Source: ZC4RG42 sp003242425
Lineage (GTDB): Bacteria > Pseudomonadota > Gammaproteobacteria > Burkholderiales > SG8-39
DNA: 53,175 nt
Assembly (NCBI GenBank): GCA_937907425.1
Contig: CALCIE010000050.1
Coordinates: 1-53,175, forward strand
Reading direction: 5' to 3'
Shown here: positions 31,918 through 39,731 of the stretch, piece after piece
Layout: the number at the start of each line of letters is the position of its first letter
Numbering within the stretch: position 1 is the stretch's first letter
Made by a program: the position numbers and the translations under genes
The notes under the pieces: generated by a model
The model's database searches: none
Seen by the model: the letters and a program-made list of their open reading frames with translations, nothing else
What the model was told of the DNA's origin: nothing

Positions 31918-34104
31918 TCAGATGTCGTGCACGGCCTGGCGCCGTGCGCGTTCGCGCACTTCGTCCATGGCCTCGCGCAGGCCTTCGGCGTCGAAAGGTT
32001 TGGCGAGCACGTGCAGGCCCTCGCTCTTCGCCTGCTCGAGTTGCGCTGTGTAGCCGGTCACGAGCAGCACCGGCAGGTCGGGGTAATGGGTGTGCAGCCA
32101 CTTCGCCAGCGTGATGCCGCTGGCGCAGCCCGGCATGAGCACATCGGAGACGACGATGTCCCAGCCCGGCTGGTTGTCGATACGCACCATGGCCTCGTCG
32201 GCGTTCGACGCGATCTCGACCGTGCAGCCGATCTGTTCCAGCAGGACGCGCGTGGCCTGCGCCACTTCCGGATTGTCCTCCACGAGCAGCACGCGCCCGC
32301 TGGTGCGTGCAGGCGCCGCCTCCGGTTTGCCGGCCGCGATGTGTGCATACGGCCGCTCGGATACGGGCAGGAACAGGGTCACTTTCGTGCCGCGCCCCAG
32401 TTCGCTCTCCACCGTGGCCGTGCCGCCCACTTCCTCGCAGAAACCGTAAACCTGCGCGAGTCCCAGCCCCGTGCCGCGCCCCGGCGCCTTGGTCGTGAAG
32501 AAGGGTTCGAACACGTGGCGCAGATTCGCTTCGGGAATGCCCTGGCCGGTGTCCTCGAAGGTGATGGCGACGAATTCGCCGCGCAGCCCCTTGGGGCCGC
32601 TGCCGTCCAGTTGCACGTTACGCGCATGCACCGACAGGGTTCCGCCTTCGGGCATGGCATCGCGCGCGTTGATGGCGAGATTGAGCGTCGCCAGTTCGAA
32701 TTCGCCCTCGTCGGCGTAAACGGGCTTGGTCGCCGGATCGACGTCGAGCTGCAGCACGATGCGGCTGCCGAGCGAAGCGCGCACGAGCTCGAGGAACTCG
32801 TTCATCTGCGCGGGCACGTCGAGCACCTCCGGCCGCAGCGGCTGCTTGCGCGAGAAGGCGAGGAGCTGCCGCGTGAGGCGCTTGCCGGCTTCGAGCGAGC
32901 GCTCCAGCGCGCCGAGCGGCTGTTCCACGTCCTCGCGCCCCGCGAGACGACGGCGCAGCAGCATGGTGCTGGTGGACACCACCATGAGCAGGTTGTTGAA
33001 GTCGTGCGCCACGCTGCCGGTCAATTGGCCGAGCGCCTCCAGGCGGCGCGCCTGCTTGTAGGCCATCTCCATCGCCTGGCGCTGCGTGACCTCCGCGCGC
33101 CACTGATTCCAGCCCTCCTCCTCGCGCTGCAGGCGCCGCAGCGCGATGGCGAGGATCACGCACAAGGCCAGGCTGGGGACGAAGGTGAAGCCTGCCACGA
33201 CGCCGGCGCGTTCATACCAGCGCGACAGCCACGCCTCGCGCGCGTAGCTGGTCGCGAGGTAGATGGGATAGGCGCCGATCTGGCGATAGATGCCGTAGCG
33301 TTCCAGGCCGTCCACCGACGAGACGTATTCGGCGCTGCCCGCGAACTGTCCGGCGCGGATGCGTTCCGCGAAGGGACCGCCCAGTTGCTTGCCCACCTTG
33401 GCAGGCGGATAGCGGGCGATGAGGCTGCCGTCGGCGTGCAGCAACGCGATCGCCGCGCCGTCGGCATGCTGCGTCAGGCGCTGGTAGTACTCGCTGAAGT
33501 AATCCGGGCGCAGGGTGATGCTCACCATGCCGCGGAAGACTTCGCCGGGGCCGCGCCGCGCCACGCTGATGCTGAACACCGGCACACCGGTCGCGCGCCC
33601 CTCGTAGACCGGAGAGACGTACACCGGTCCGCGCCCCTCGCGATGGAACTTGAAATCCTCGTGATCGGCGATGTTCAGTTGCGCCGGCACGGGATAGAAA
33701 CGGTTGCTCACGAGCATCGCGCCGTTGACATCGAAAATGTTGATCGAGGACAGATGCGGAATGTCGGCGGCGATGCGCGAGAGCTCGGCGTGATAGGCGG
33801 CCTGTTCGGCGCGGATGCGTTCGTCGCTGCGATCGTTCACCAGCGCCAGGAAGCGCTGGATGAGCTGCTCGTTGATCTCGAACACCTTGAGCGCGTGTTC
33901 CTCGGCCACATAGGCCAGGCGTTCGACTTCGTCCCGTACGGCCGCGTCTGCGTCCCGGTAGCTCTGCCAAGCGTAGCCGGTGAAGAACAGTACCGGCAGC
34001 AGGATGGCGAGCAGCAGCAGCGTCTTCAGCGCCGCGCGCGTGCGTTCCAGTCCGGGCGCAGCGGCCGGCGCGTTGTCCAAAGTGCTGTGCGTACGTGCGT
34101 CCAC
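31918..34104 (-). CDS. Hybrid sensor histidine kinase with Cache-like sensor and receiver domain
   Basis: A 728-residue GTG-started kinase. Membrane segments at about 27-44 and 300-322 flank a periplasmic PDC/dCache-like domain (VNGAMLVSNRF, DFKFHREGRGPVYVSPVYEGRATG, ISVARRG). HisKA has H367 in GSVAHDFNNLLMVV, typical of the HWE-unrelated HDFNN subclass, followed by an ATPase domain (NLAINARDAMPEGG, DTGQGIPEANLRHVFEPFFTT, GRGTGLGLAQVYGF). The C-terminal receiver has Asp in DIVVSDVLMPG. No regulator gene is adjacent, so its output target is unknown. Confidence 0.94.
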   Translation of the reverse strand: MDARTHSTLDNAPAAAPGLERTRAALKTLLLLAILLPVLFFTGYAWQSYRDADAAVRDEVERLAYVAEEHALKVFEINEQLIQRFLALVNDRSDERIRAEQAAYHAELSRIAADIPHLSSINIFDVNGAMLVSNRFYPVPAQLNIADHEDFKFHREGRGPVYVSPVYEGRATGVPVFSISVARRGPGEVFRGMVSITLRPDYFSEYYQRLTQHADGAAIALLHADGSLIARYPPAKVGKQLGGPFAERIRAGQFAGSAEYVSSVDGLERYGIYRQIGAYPIYLATSYAREAWLSRWYERAGVVAGFTFVPSLALCVILAIALRRLQREEEGWNQWRAEVTQRQAMEMAYKQARRLEALGQLTGSVAHDFNNLLMVVSTSTMLLRRRLAGREDVEQPLGALERSLEAGKRLTRQLLAFSRKQPLRPEVLDVPAQMNEFLELVRASLGSRIVLQLDVDPATKPVYADEGEFELATLNLAINARDAMPEGGTLSVHARNVQLDGSGPKGLRGEFVAITFEDTGQGIPEANLRHVFEPFFTTKAPGRGTGLGLAQVYGFCEEVGGTATVESELGRGTKVTLFLPVSERPYAHIAAGKPEAAPARTSGRVLLVEDNPEVAQATRVLLEQIGCTVEIASNADEAMVRIDNQPGWDIVVSDVLMPGCASGITLAKWLHTHYPDLPVLLVTGYTAQLEQAKSEGLHVLAKPFDAEGLREAMDEVRERARRQAVHDI

Positions 34105-34116
34105 GGGCGGGAAAGC

Positions 34117-34153
34117 GGGCGCGCACGCCGCTTCACCGCCGCGGTGCGCGCCC
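34117..34153 (-). terminator. Terminator-like inverted repeat after mnmA
   Basis: A perfect 10-bp stem GGGCGCGCAC / GTGCGCGCCC (34117-34126 and 34144-34153) with a 17-base loop begins immediately after the mnmA stop on the minus strand. CGCTTTCC follows, a poor U tract. It should limit read-through from mnmA into the sensor kinase gene. Confidence 0.5.
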
Positions 34154-35233
34154 TTATTGGATAACGCCCCCGCCGAGGCAAACTTCGTTCCGGTACAGCA
34201 CGACCGACTGTCCCGGCGTCACCGCCCATTGCGGTTCGGTGAACCGGATCTCGCATTCGTCATCGTCAAGGCGCGCGATGCGGCACTCGGCATCGCGCTG
34301 GCGGTAACGCGTCTTGCCGCCGTAGACGAGACTGGTATCCGGCGCCGTGCCCGCCACCCAGGCGAGGTCGGCGGCTGTCAGACGGTCGCGCTTGAGCAGC
34401 GGGTGATCGTGGCCCTGCACGACGATGAGCTCGTTGCGTGCCATGTCCTTCGCCGCGACGTACCAGGGCTCGCCCTTGCCGCCCTTGGTGCCGCCGATGC
34501 CCAGGCCCGAGCGCTGACCGATGGTGTAGAACGCCAGCCCGATGTGCTGGCCCACCACCTTGCCTTCGGGCGTGCGCATCTCGCCCGGCTCGCGCGGCAG
34601 GTAACGGTTGAGGAATTCGCGGAACGGGCGTTCGCCGATGAAGCAGATGCCCGTGGAATCCTTTTTCTCCGCCACCGGCAGCCCGGCTTCGCGCGCGATC
34701 GCCCGCACCTCCTTCTTGCGCAGTTGCGCAAGAGGAAAGACCACGCGCGCGAGCTGTGCCTGCGTCAGCCGGTGCAGGAAATAGCTCTGGTCCTTGTCGG
34801 GATCGGCGCCGCGCAACAGTTCGTAACGGCCGTCGCGTTCGCGCACGCCGGCGTAATGGCCGGTGGCGATGCGCTGCGCCCCCATGGCGAGCGCGTGATC
34901 GAGGAAGGCCTTGAACTTGATTTCGGCATTGCACAGGACGTCGGGGTTCGGCGTGCGGCCCGCGGCGTACTCGCGCAGGAATTCGCTGAATACGCGGTCC
35001 TTGTACTCGGCGGCGAAGTTGACGACCTCCAGATCGATGCCGATCACGTCGGCGACCGACACCACGTCGATCAGATCCTGGCGCGTCGAGCAGTATTCGT
35101 CGTCATCGTCGTCCTCCCAGTTCTTCATGAACAGGCCGACGACTTCGTAACCGGCGCGTTTGAGCAGCAGCGCGGAGACGGCCGAGTCCACGCCGCCCGA
35201 CATGCCGACCACGATGCGTTCGCGTGCAGTCAT
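34154..35233 (-). CDS. mnmA: tRNA 2-thiouridylase MnmA
   Basis: A 359-residue enzyme that inserts sulfur at wobble U34 of Lys, Glu and Gln tRNAs. The PP-loop is VVGMSGGVDSAVSA, the first catalytic Cys is in TPNPDVLCNAEIKF and the second in KKDSTGICFIGERPF. The C-terminal regions HIGLAFYTIGQRSGLGIGG and VTPGQSVVLY are typical. Its start is two bases after the upstream Nudix stop, matching the nudJ-mnmA pair seen in E. coli. Confidence 0.98.
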   Translation of the reverse strand: MTARERIVVGMSGGVDSAVSALLLKRAGYEVVGLFMKNWEDDDDDEYCSTRQDLIDVVSVADVIGIDLEVVNFAAEYKDRVFSEFLREYAAGRTPNPDVLCNAEIKFKAFLDHALAMGAQRIATGHYAGVRERDGRYELLRGADPDKDQSYFLHRLTQAQLARVVFPLAQLRKKEVRAIAREAGLPVAEKKDSTGICFIGERPFREFLNRYLPREPGEMRTPEGKVVGQHIGLAFYTIGQRSGLGIGGTKGGKGEPWYVAAKDMARNELIVVQGHDHPLLKRDRLTAADLAWVAGTAPDTSLVYGGKTRYRQRDAECRIARLDDDECEIRFTEPQWAVTPGQSVVLYRNEVCLGGGVIQ

Positions 35234-35235
35234 GC

Positions 35236-35688
35236 TCAGTAATGCCCGATGATCGACAGGGGATGGCGCTTGCCGGCGAGGTAATCCTCGATGCAGGCGA
35301 GCACCAGCGGGCTGCGGTGACGCTCGCGCAGCGCGCGGATTTCGTCGAGGCTCAGCCACAGCGCGCGCCGGATATCCTTGTCGAGCGATCGCGCCGGATC
35401 GTGTTCGCCCGTCTCGCCGGTGAAAGCGACGCGCAGGAAGGTCGTGCCCGTATCGGGATGCGTCCAGCTGTAGAGGCCGAGCACTGCGGTCGGCCGGAAG
35501 GCGTGCGCGGTCTCTTCCATCGCCTCGCGCACGCAGGCCTCGACCAGCGTTTCGCCCGGCTCCCAATGCCCCGCCGGCTGGTTGTAGACCAGCCGCCCGC
35601 CCACCTCTTCTTCGACGAGCAGGAACTTGCCGTCACGCTCCATGACGGCTGCAACTACCACGTTGGGCTTCCAGATTCGGTCGTTCAT
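35236..35688 (-). CDS. nudJ: Nudix hydrolase (NudJ-like)
   Basis: A 150-residue Nudix pyrophosphohydrolase. The Nudix box starts at G40: GHWEPGETLVEACVREAMEE, with the last Gly of the consensus replaced by Ala. The N-terminus RIWKPNVVVAAVMERDGKFLLVEE and QPAGHWE resemble NudJ, which hydrolyses nucleoside di- and triphosphates and HMP-PP. The ATG was chosen because an earlier one would add an unlikely basic extension. It is tightly coupled to mnmA. Confidence 0.93.
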   Translation of the reverse strand: MNDRIWKPNVVVAAVMERDGKFLLVEEEVGGRLVYNQPAGHWEPGETLVEACVREAMEETAHAFRPTAVLGLYSWTHPDTGTTFLRVAFTGETGEHDPARSLDKDIRRALWLSLDEIRALRERHRSPLVLACIEDYLAGKRHPLSIIGHY

Positions 35689-35849
35689 CTTCGAAAAGCG
35701 CGCATCGCGCGGCAAAACGTGCATTCTACCGCGCCCGGTCCGCGCGCCCGAACGGCGGGCACTGCGTTTGCTCAGCCAATGCGGTCGCCCGGAGCGGCAC
35801 CCGGCTGCATGCGGCCGCCGTTCATTCGCAAAAAGAAGGGATCGACAGC

Positions 35850-37175
35850 GTGGCCAATCGCACCACCCGCCGGCAATCCAGCGTCCCCACCGGCCGCATC
35901 GAACGCTTCGTACAGCTCGGCCTCATGGCGGGCGAGCTCGTGCTCGGCGGCGTGCTCGAAGGCATGCGCCGGGCGGGCACGCGCGGCGAGCCGGCCGGTA
36001 ACCCCATGCTCAACGCCCGCACGGCGAGGCGTATCGCCGAACGGCTCTCGCACATGCGCGGCGCGGCGATGAAACTGGGACAGTTGCTGTCCCTGGAAGG
36101 TCCGGACTTCCTGCCGCCTGATTTCGCCGCCGCGCTCGGCATCCTGCGCGCCGGCGCCGACCCGATGCCGCACTCGCAACTGCGGCGCGTGCTGGGGCGC
36201 GAATACGGTGCGGGCTGGGAGGCGCGTTTTCAACGCTTCGACTTCGAGCCCGTCGCGGCCGCCTCCATCGGACAGGTGCATTACGCCATCGCCGCGGACG
36301 GACGCGAGCTCGCGCTCAAGATCCAGTATCCGGGCGTGGCCCAATCCATCGACAGCGACGTCGAGAACGTTACCGGCCTGCTGCGGCTGCTGAAACTGCT
36401 GCCCGCCAACATCGACGTGCGCGAAACGGTCGCCGAAGCCAAACGCCAGCTGCACCAGGAAGCCGACTACCTCAAGGAAGCGGAGATGCTGCAGCACTAC
36501 GCCAGGCTGGTCGCGGACGAGCGGCAACTGCGCGTACCGCGCGTGCACATGGACCTCAGCACCAAGCGCATCCTCGCCATGGATTTCGTCGAAGGCGAAC
36601 CGCTGGACGTGCTCGCGCACCCGGACACGCCTCAAGGACGGCGCGACGCGATCGGCCGGATGCTCATGCGGCTGCTGTTCCGCGAGCTGTTCGAGTTCCG
36701 GTTCATGCAGACCGATCCCAACTTCGCCAACTACCTCTACGATCCGCACGGCAACCAGATCGTGCTGCTCGACTTCGGCTCGGTACGGCGCTTCGAAAGC
36801 CGCTTCGTCGCGCGTTTCCTGCAGCTATGCAAGGCGGTGGTGACGAACGACCGTGGCGCCGTGCGGCGCCTGGCGACCGAGATCGGCTACATCCATCGCG
36901 ACGATCCGCCGCACATCGTCGAGCGCGGCATCGCGCTCATCATGCTGGTGTGCGAGCCCCTGCGCCATCGCGGGATTTACGACTTCGCGCACTCCAATCT
37001 GCCGCAACACGCGCGCGAAGCGGGTTTCGATCTGCTTCTGAGCGGCGACACCCTGCATCCGCCGCCGCCCGAGACGCTGTTCCTGCACCGCAAGCTCGCA
37101 GGCTCGTTTCTCATCATGGCGCGCATCGGCGCGCGCGTGAACGTGCACAACCTGCTCGTTCCCTTTCTGCCGTAG
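35850..37175 (+). CDS. ABC1/UbiB-family atypical kinase
   Basis: A 441-residue ABC1 (AarF/UbiB) protein started by GTG with AGAAGGGA upstream. The family KxGQ motif is in MRGAAMKLGQLLSLEG and the Ala-rich loop is AAASIGQVHYA. The catalytic-type segments are FRFMQTDPNFANYLYD and IVLLDFGSVRRF (metal-binding DFG). It lacks the long C-terminal membrane segments of UbiB proper. ABC1 kinases support coenzyme Q synthesis or lipid handling. The precise role here is unknown; it is not placed beside ubi genes. Confidence 0.92.
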   Translation: MANRTTRRQSSVPTGRIERFVQLGLMAGELVLGGVLEGMRRAGTRGEPAGNPMLNARTARRIAERLSHMRGAAMKLGQLLSLEGPDFLPPDFAAALGILRAGADPMPHSQLRRVLGREYGAGWEARFQRFDFEPVAAASIGQVHYAIAADGRELALKIQYPGVAQSIDSDVENVTGLLRLLKLLPANIDVRETVAEAKRQLHQEADYLKEAEMLQHYARLVADERQLRVPRVHMDLSTKRILAMDFVEGEPLDVLAHPDTPQGRRDAIGRMLMRLLFRELFEFRFMQTDPNFANYLYDPHGNQIVLLDFGSVRRFESRFVARFLQLCKAVVTNDRGAVRRLATEIGYIHRDDPPHIVERGIALIMLVCEPLRHRGIYDFAHSNLPQHAREAGFDLLLSGDTLHPPPPETLFLHRKLAGSFLIMARIGARVNVHNLLVPFLP

Positions 37176-37181
37176 CGGTCG

Positions 37182-38045
37182 TTACAGCGCGTTCAGAGGA
37201 ATCTTGAGATAGCGGACGCCGTTCGCTTCCGGCGGCGGCATGTGTCCCGCGCGGATGTTCACCTGCACCGAAGGCAGGATGAGCGTGGGCATGTCGAGCG
37301 TCTTGTCGCGCGTGGTACGCATGAGGACGAATTCCTCCTCGCTCACACCGTCGCGCACGTGGACGTTCCGCGCCCGCTCATCGGCCACGGTGGTTTCCCA
37401 CGCCGGTCCGCGTTCGCCTTCGGGCGGATAGTCGTGGCACATGAAGAGCCGCGTTTCCGGCGGCAGCGACAGCAGCCTGCGGATGGAGCGGTAGAGCGTG
37501 CGCGCATCGCCGCCGGGAAAATCGCAGCGCGCCGTACCCACGTCGGGCATGAACAGCGTGTCGCCGACGAACACGGCATCGCCGATCCGGTATGCGACGT
37601 CCGCAGGCGTGTGGCCCGGCACGTGGATCACTTGTCCTTCCAGCTCGCCGATGCGGAAGCGCTCCCCGTCCTGGAACAGATGATCGAACTGCGAGCCGTC
37701 GGGCAGGAAATCGCGCTCGATATTGAACACCTCGCGGAACACCTTCTGCACCTCGGTGATGTGCGCACCGATGGCGATGCGTCCGCCGCATTTCGATTTC
37801 AGGTACTGCGCCGCAGTCAGATGATCGGCGTGCGCGTGGGTTTCGAGCAGCCAGTCGACCGTCAGGGACTGCGACGCGAGAAAATCCAGGATACGGTCCG
37901 CGGAAGCGGTGCTCGTGCGACCGGACTTGGGATCGTAGTCGAGCACGGAGTCGATGACCGCCGCGCGCCCGCCCGGCTTGTCGTACACGACATAGCTGAT
38001 GGTCGCCGTGACGGGATCGTAGAAAGCCTCGATGTTGGGACGCAT
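37182..38045 (-). CDS. Persulfide-dioxygenase-like metallo-beta-lactamase hydrolase (Blh type)
   Basis: A 287-residue MBL-fold protein. The metal motif LETHAHADHLTAAQY (H70, H72, D74, H75), the third-ligand VPGHTPAD, FVGDTLFMPDVG and MCHDYPPEG match the ETHE1/Blh group of persulfide dioxygenases, which oxidise glutathione persulfide. It lacks the rhodanese domain. Upstream is GGAGGAAAGACGC before the ATG. It diverges from bigR over an AT-rich palindrome, so BigR repression that is relieved by persulfide is expected. Confidence 0.93.
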   Translation of the reverse strand: MRPNIEAFYDPVTATISYVVYDKPGGRAAVIDSVLDYDPKSGRTSTASADRILDFLASQSLTVDWLLETHAHADHLTAAQYLKSKCGGRIAIGAHITEVQKVFREVFNIERDFLPDGSQFDHLFQDGERFRIGELEGQVIHVPGHTPADVAYRIGDAVFVGDTLFMPDVGTARCDFPGGDARTLYRSIRRLLSLPPETRLFMCHDYPPEGERGPAWETTVADERARNVHVRDGVSEEEFVLMRTTRDKTLDMPTLILPSVQVNIRAGHMPPPEANGVRYLKIPLNAL

Positions 38046-38077
38046 GCGTCTTTCCTCCGTGCGAACGAGCTTGCGAT

Positions 38078-38103
38078 AACAATATATTTTTTTATATATT
38101 GTT
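38078..38103. promoter_or_regulatory. AT-rich palindromic operator between the hydrolase gene and bigR
   Basis: A perfect 10-bp inverted repeat AACAATATAT / ATATATTGTT separated by six T bases. It sits 32 bases from the hydrolase ATG and 27 bases before the bigR ATG, where it would overlap -10 boxes in both directions. It is by far the most AT-rich stretch nearby. An ArsR-type dimer such as BigR typically binds this kind of site. Confidence 0.8.
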
Positions 38104-38130
38104 TCAACCGCGCAAAGGGACTATATCGGG

Positions 38131-38439
38131 ATGGGGCAAGTGTTGCTGGACGTCGACGCGATGCGCGCCGCCGCGCAGGACGCGGCCGGGCTGCTGCGCA
38201 CGCTCGGCAACGTCGACCGCCTGCTGTTACTCTGCCAGCTCACCGAAGGCGAGTTCTGCGTGAGCGAACTTGAGGAACGCACCGGCATCCATCAGCCCAC
38301 CCTGTCCCAGCAGCTCGGTGTGCTGCGCAGCATGGCGCTGGTGGAAACGCGGCGCCAGGGCAAGAACATCTATTACCGGATCGCCGACGAGCGCGCCCTG
38401 AAGCTGCTCAAGACGATCCACGACCTCTATTGCGGCTGA
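38131..38439 (+). CDS. bigR: BigR/SqrR-type ArsR-family persulfide-sensing repressor
   Basis: A 102-residue winged-helix repressor. The recognition region is ELEERTGIHQPTLSQQLGVLRSMALVETRRQGKNIYYRI. Cysteines C35 (LLLLCQLTEG) and C101 (HDLYCG) are 66 residues apart, the same spacing as the redox pair C42/C108 of BigR, which forms a disulfide or polysulfide bridge on persulfide exposure and releases DNA. An extra Cys (C43) is present. It leads an operon with two YeeE/YedE half-transporters and diverges from its likely target hydrolase. Confidence 0.93.
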   Translation: MGQVLLDVDAMRAAAQDAAGLLRTLGNVDRLLLLCQLTEGEFCVSELEERTGIHQPTLSQQLGVLRSMALVETRRQGKNIYYRIADERALKLLKTIHDLYCG

Positions 38440-38447
38440 GGGGCCCC

Positions 38448-38885
38448 ATGGACATCGACTGGACGAACTTCACGCCCTGGCATGCGCTCGCGGGCGGCGC
38501 GCTGATCGGTCTTGCGGCAAGCGCCCTGGCGCTGCTGAACGGCCGCATCGCCGGCATCAGCGGCATTCTCGCCGGCGCGCTCGCGCCGCGGCCGGGCGAT
38601 ACGGCATGGCGCTACGCTTTCCTGTTCGGCATGATGATCGCGCCGGCGCTCTACGCCGCCTTCACCGGCAGCGCGCCGACCATCGAAATCGATGCCGACT
38701 TCCCGGCGCTCGCGATCGCGGGACTGCTGGTCGGCCTGGGCACGCGCTACGGCTGCGGCTGCACCAGCGGCCACGGCGTATGCGGGCTGTCGCGCTTGTC
38801 GCCGCGCTCCCTCGTCGCCACGCTGTGCTTCATGGCAACCGGCTTCGCGACCGTGTTCCTCGCGCGGCACGTGCTGGGAGGCTGA
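38448..38885 (+). CDS. YeeE/YedE half-size sulfur transporter, first component
   Basis: A 145-residue membrane protein with about four segments. The motif GTRYGCGCTSGHGVCGLSRLSPRS carries the conserved cysteines of YeeE/YedE (Sulf_transp) proteins, which move thiosulfate or related sulfur species. It begins eight bases after the bigR stop and one base before the second component, so the two halves probably form one transporter. Full-length relatives hold both halves in one chain. Confidence 0.9.
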   Translation: MDIDWTNFTPWHALAGGALIGLAASALALLNGRIAGISGILAGALAPRPGDTAWRYAFLFGMMIAPALYAAFTGSAPTIEIDADFPALAIAGLLVGLGTRYGCGCTSGHGVCGLSRLSPRSLVATLCFMATGFATVFLARHVLGG

Positions 38886-38886
38886 G

Positions 38887-39324
38887 ATGCGCGCGCTCTA
38901 TTCCGTTGCGGCCTTCTTCTGCGGTCTGGTGTTCGGCATCGGCCTGCTCGTCGCCGGCATGGCGAATCCGGCCAAGATCCTCGCCTTCCTCGATCTCGCC
39001 GGGCGCTGGGACCCTTCGCTCGCATTGGTGATGGCGGGTGCCATCGCGGTCGGCGCGCTCGGTTTCTCCGTCGCCAAACGACGTCAGCGCGCGCTGCTCG
39101 GCACACCCATGGATCTGCCCACGGTGCGTACGATCGACCGGCCGCTGGTGTTCGGCAGCCTGGCTTTCGGCGTGGGCTGGGGTCTGTCGGGTTTCTGCCC
39201 GGGGCCGGCGCTGCTCGCCGCCGGCGCAGGCTACGGCAAGGCGCTGGTGTTTTGCGTGTTCATGGTGGTGGGGATGAGCGTGCACCGCATCGTCGAGCGG
39301 CGCCGTACGGCGCTCGCCGCCTGA
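38887..39324 (+). CDS. YeeE/YedE half-size sulfur transporter, second component
   Basis: A 145-residue membrane protein with about four segments and the second YeeE/YedE signature GVGWGLSGFCPGPALLAAG. GMANPAKILAFLDLAGRWDPSL is also family-typical. The start overlaps the end region of the first half (TGAGATG). The paired halves plus bigR and the divergent hydrolase form a coherent persulfide/sulfide detoxification unit. Confidence 0.9.
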   Translation: MRALYSVAAFFCGLVFGIGLLVAGMANPAKILAFLDLAGRWDPSLALVMAGAIAVGALGFSVAKRRQRALLGTPMDLPTVRTIDRPLVFGSLAFGVGWGLSGFCPGPALLAAGAGYGKALVFCVFMVVGMSVHRIVERRRTALAA

Positions 39325-39343
39325 GCCGCAACCCTTTGCCGCG

Positions 39344-39574
39344 TCAACGGGTGAAAGCGGCTTTTCCGGCGTCCGCCTGCCGCAACTGCACGCGTACGCG
39401 CGCAGGACGGGCGGGCTGCGGACGTTCCTCGCCACAGGCTTGGGTGCGTGCCGGCGCGGCGGTCGCGCAACGTACCTGTGCCGGCGGGGCCGCTTGCGAG
39501 GCCTCGTCGCCCTTCGCCGGACCCGATTGCAGGGACAGCAGCGCCATCAGCAGCAGGCCGAAGGTCTCGCCCAT
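39344..39574 (-). CDS. Small secreted hypothetical protein
   Basis: A 76-residue frame with an N-terminal hydrophobic stretch (MGETFGLLLMALLSLQSG) that could be a signal peptide, followed by a polar Ala/Pro/Arg-rich tail with two cysteines (VRCATA and QACGEE). GAGG lies five bases before the ATG, which supports translation. It is convergent with the YeeE/YedE genes. No family recognised, so this is a moderate-confidence gene. Confidence 0.5.
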   Translation of the reverse strand: MGETFGLLLMALLSLQSGPAKGDEASQAAPPAQVRCATAAPARTQACGEERPQPARPARVRVQLRQADAGKAAFTR

Positions 39575-39613
39575 GATCGCCTCGCTCGCATCCCGGGAAG
39601 ATGCGGCGAGTAT

Positions 39614-39698
39614 GCTCTTGTCATAAGGGCGGCAGTCCGCCGGACGCGGCGCGGACCGGGATTTTTACGCATTCCGCCGTTATGACATCGTCAAGAGC
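39614..39698. repeat. 85-base imperfect palindromic element
   Basis: The left arm GCTCTTGTCATAAGGGCGG (39614-39632) matches the reverse complement of the right arm (39674-39698). The inner 13 bases pair with one mismatch and the outer TCTT / AAGA ends pair after a six-base insertion in the right arm. Between the arms is a further hairpin GTCCGC / GCGGAC followed by ATTTTTA. It lies between the dehydrogenase stop and the small secreted gene, and may be a bidirectional terminator or a mobile repeat-type element. Confidence 0.55.
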
Positions 39699-39731
39699 GC
39701 GACAGCGTCGGGAAGGCCCGACAGCCGTGCG

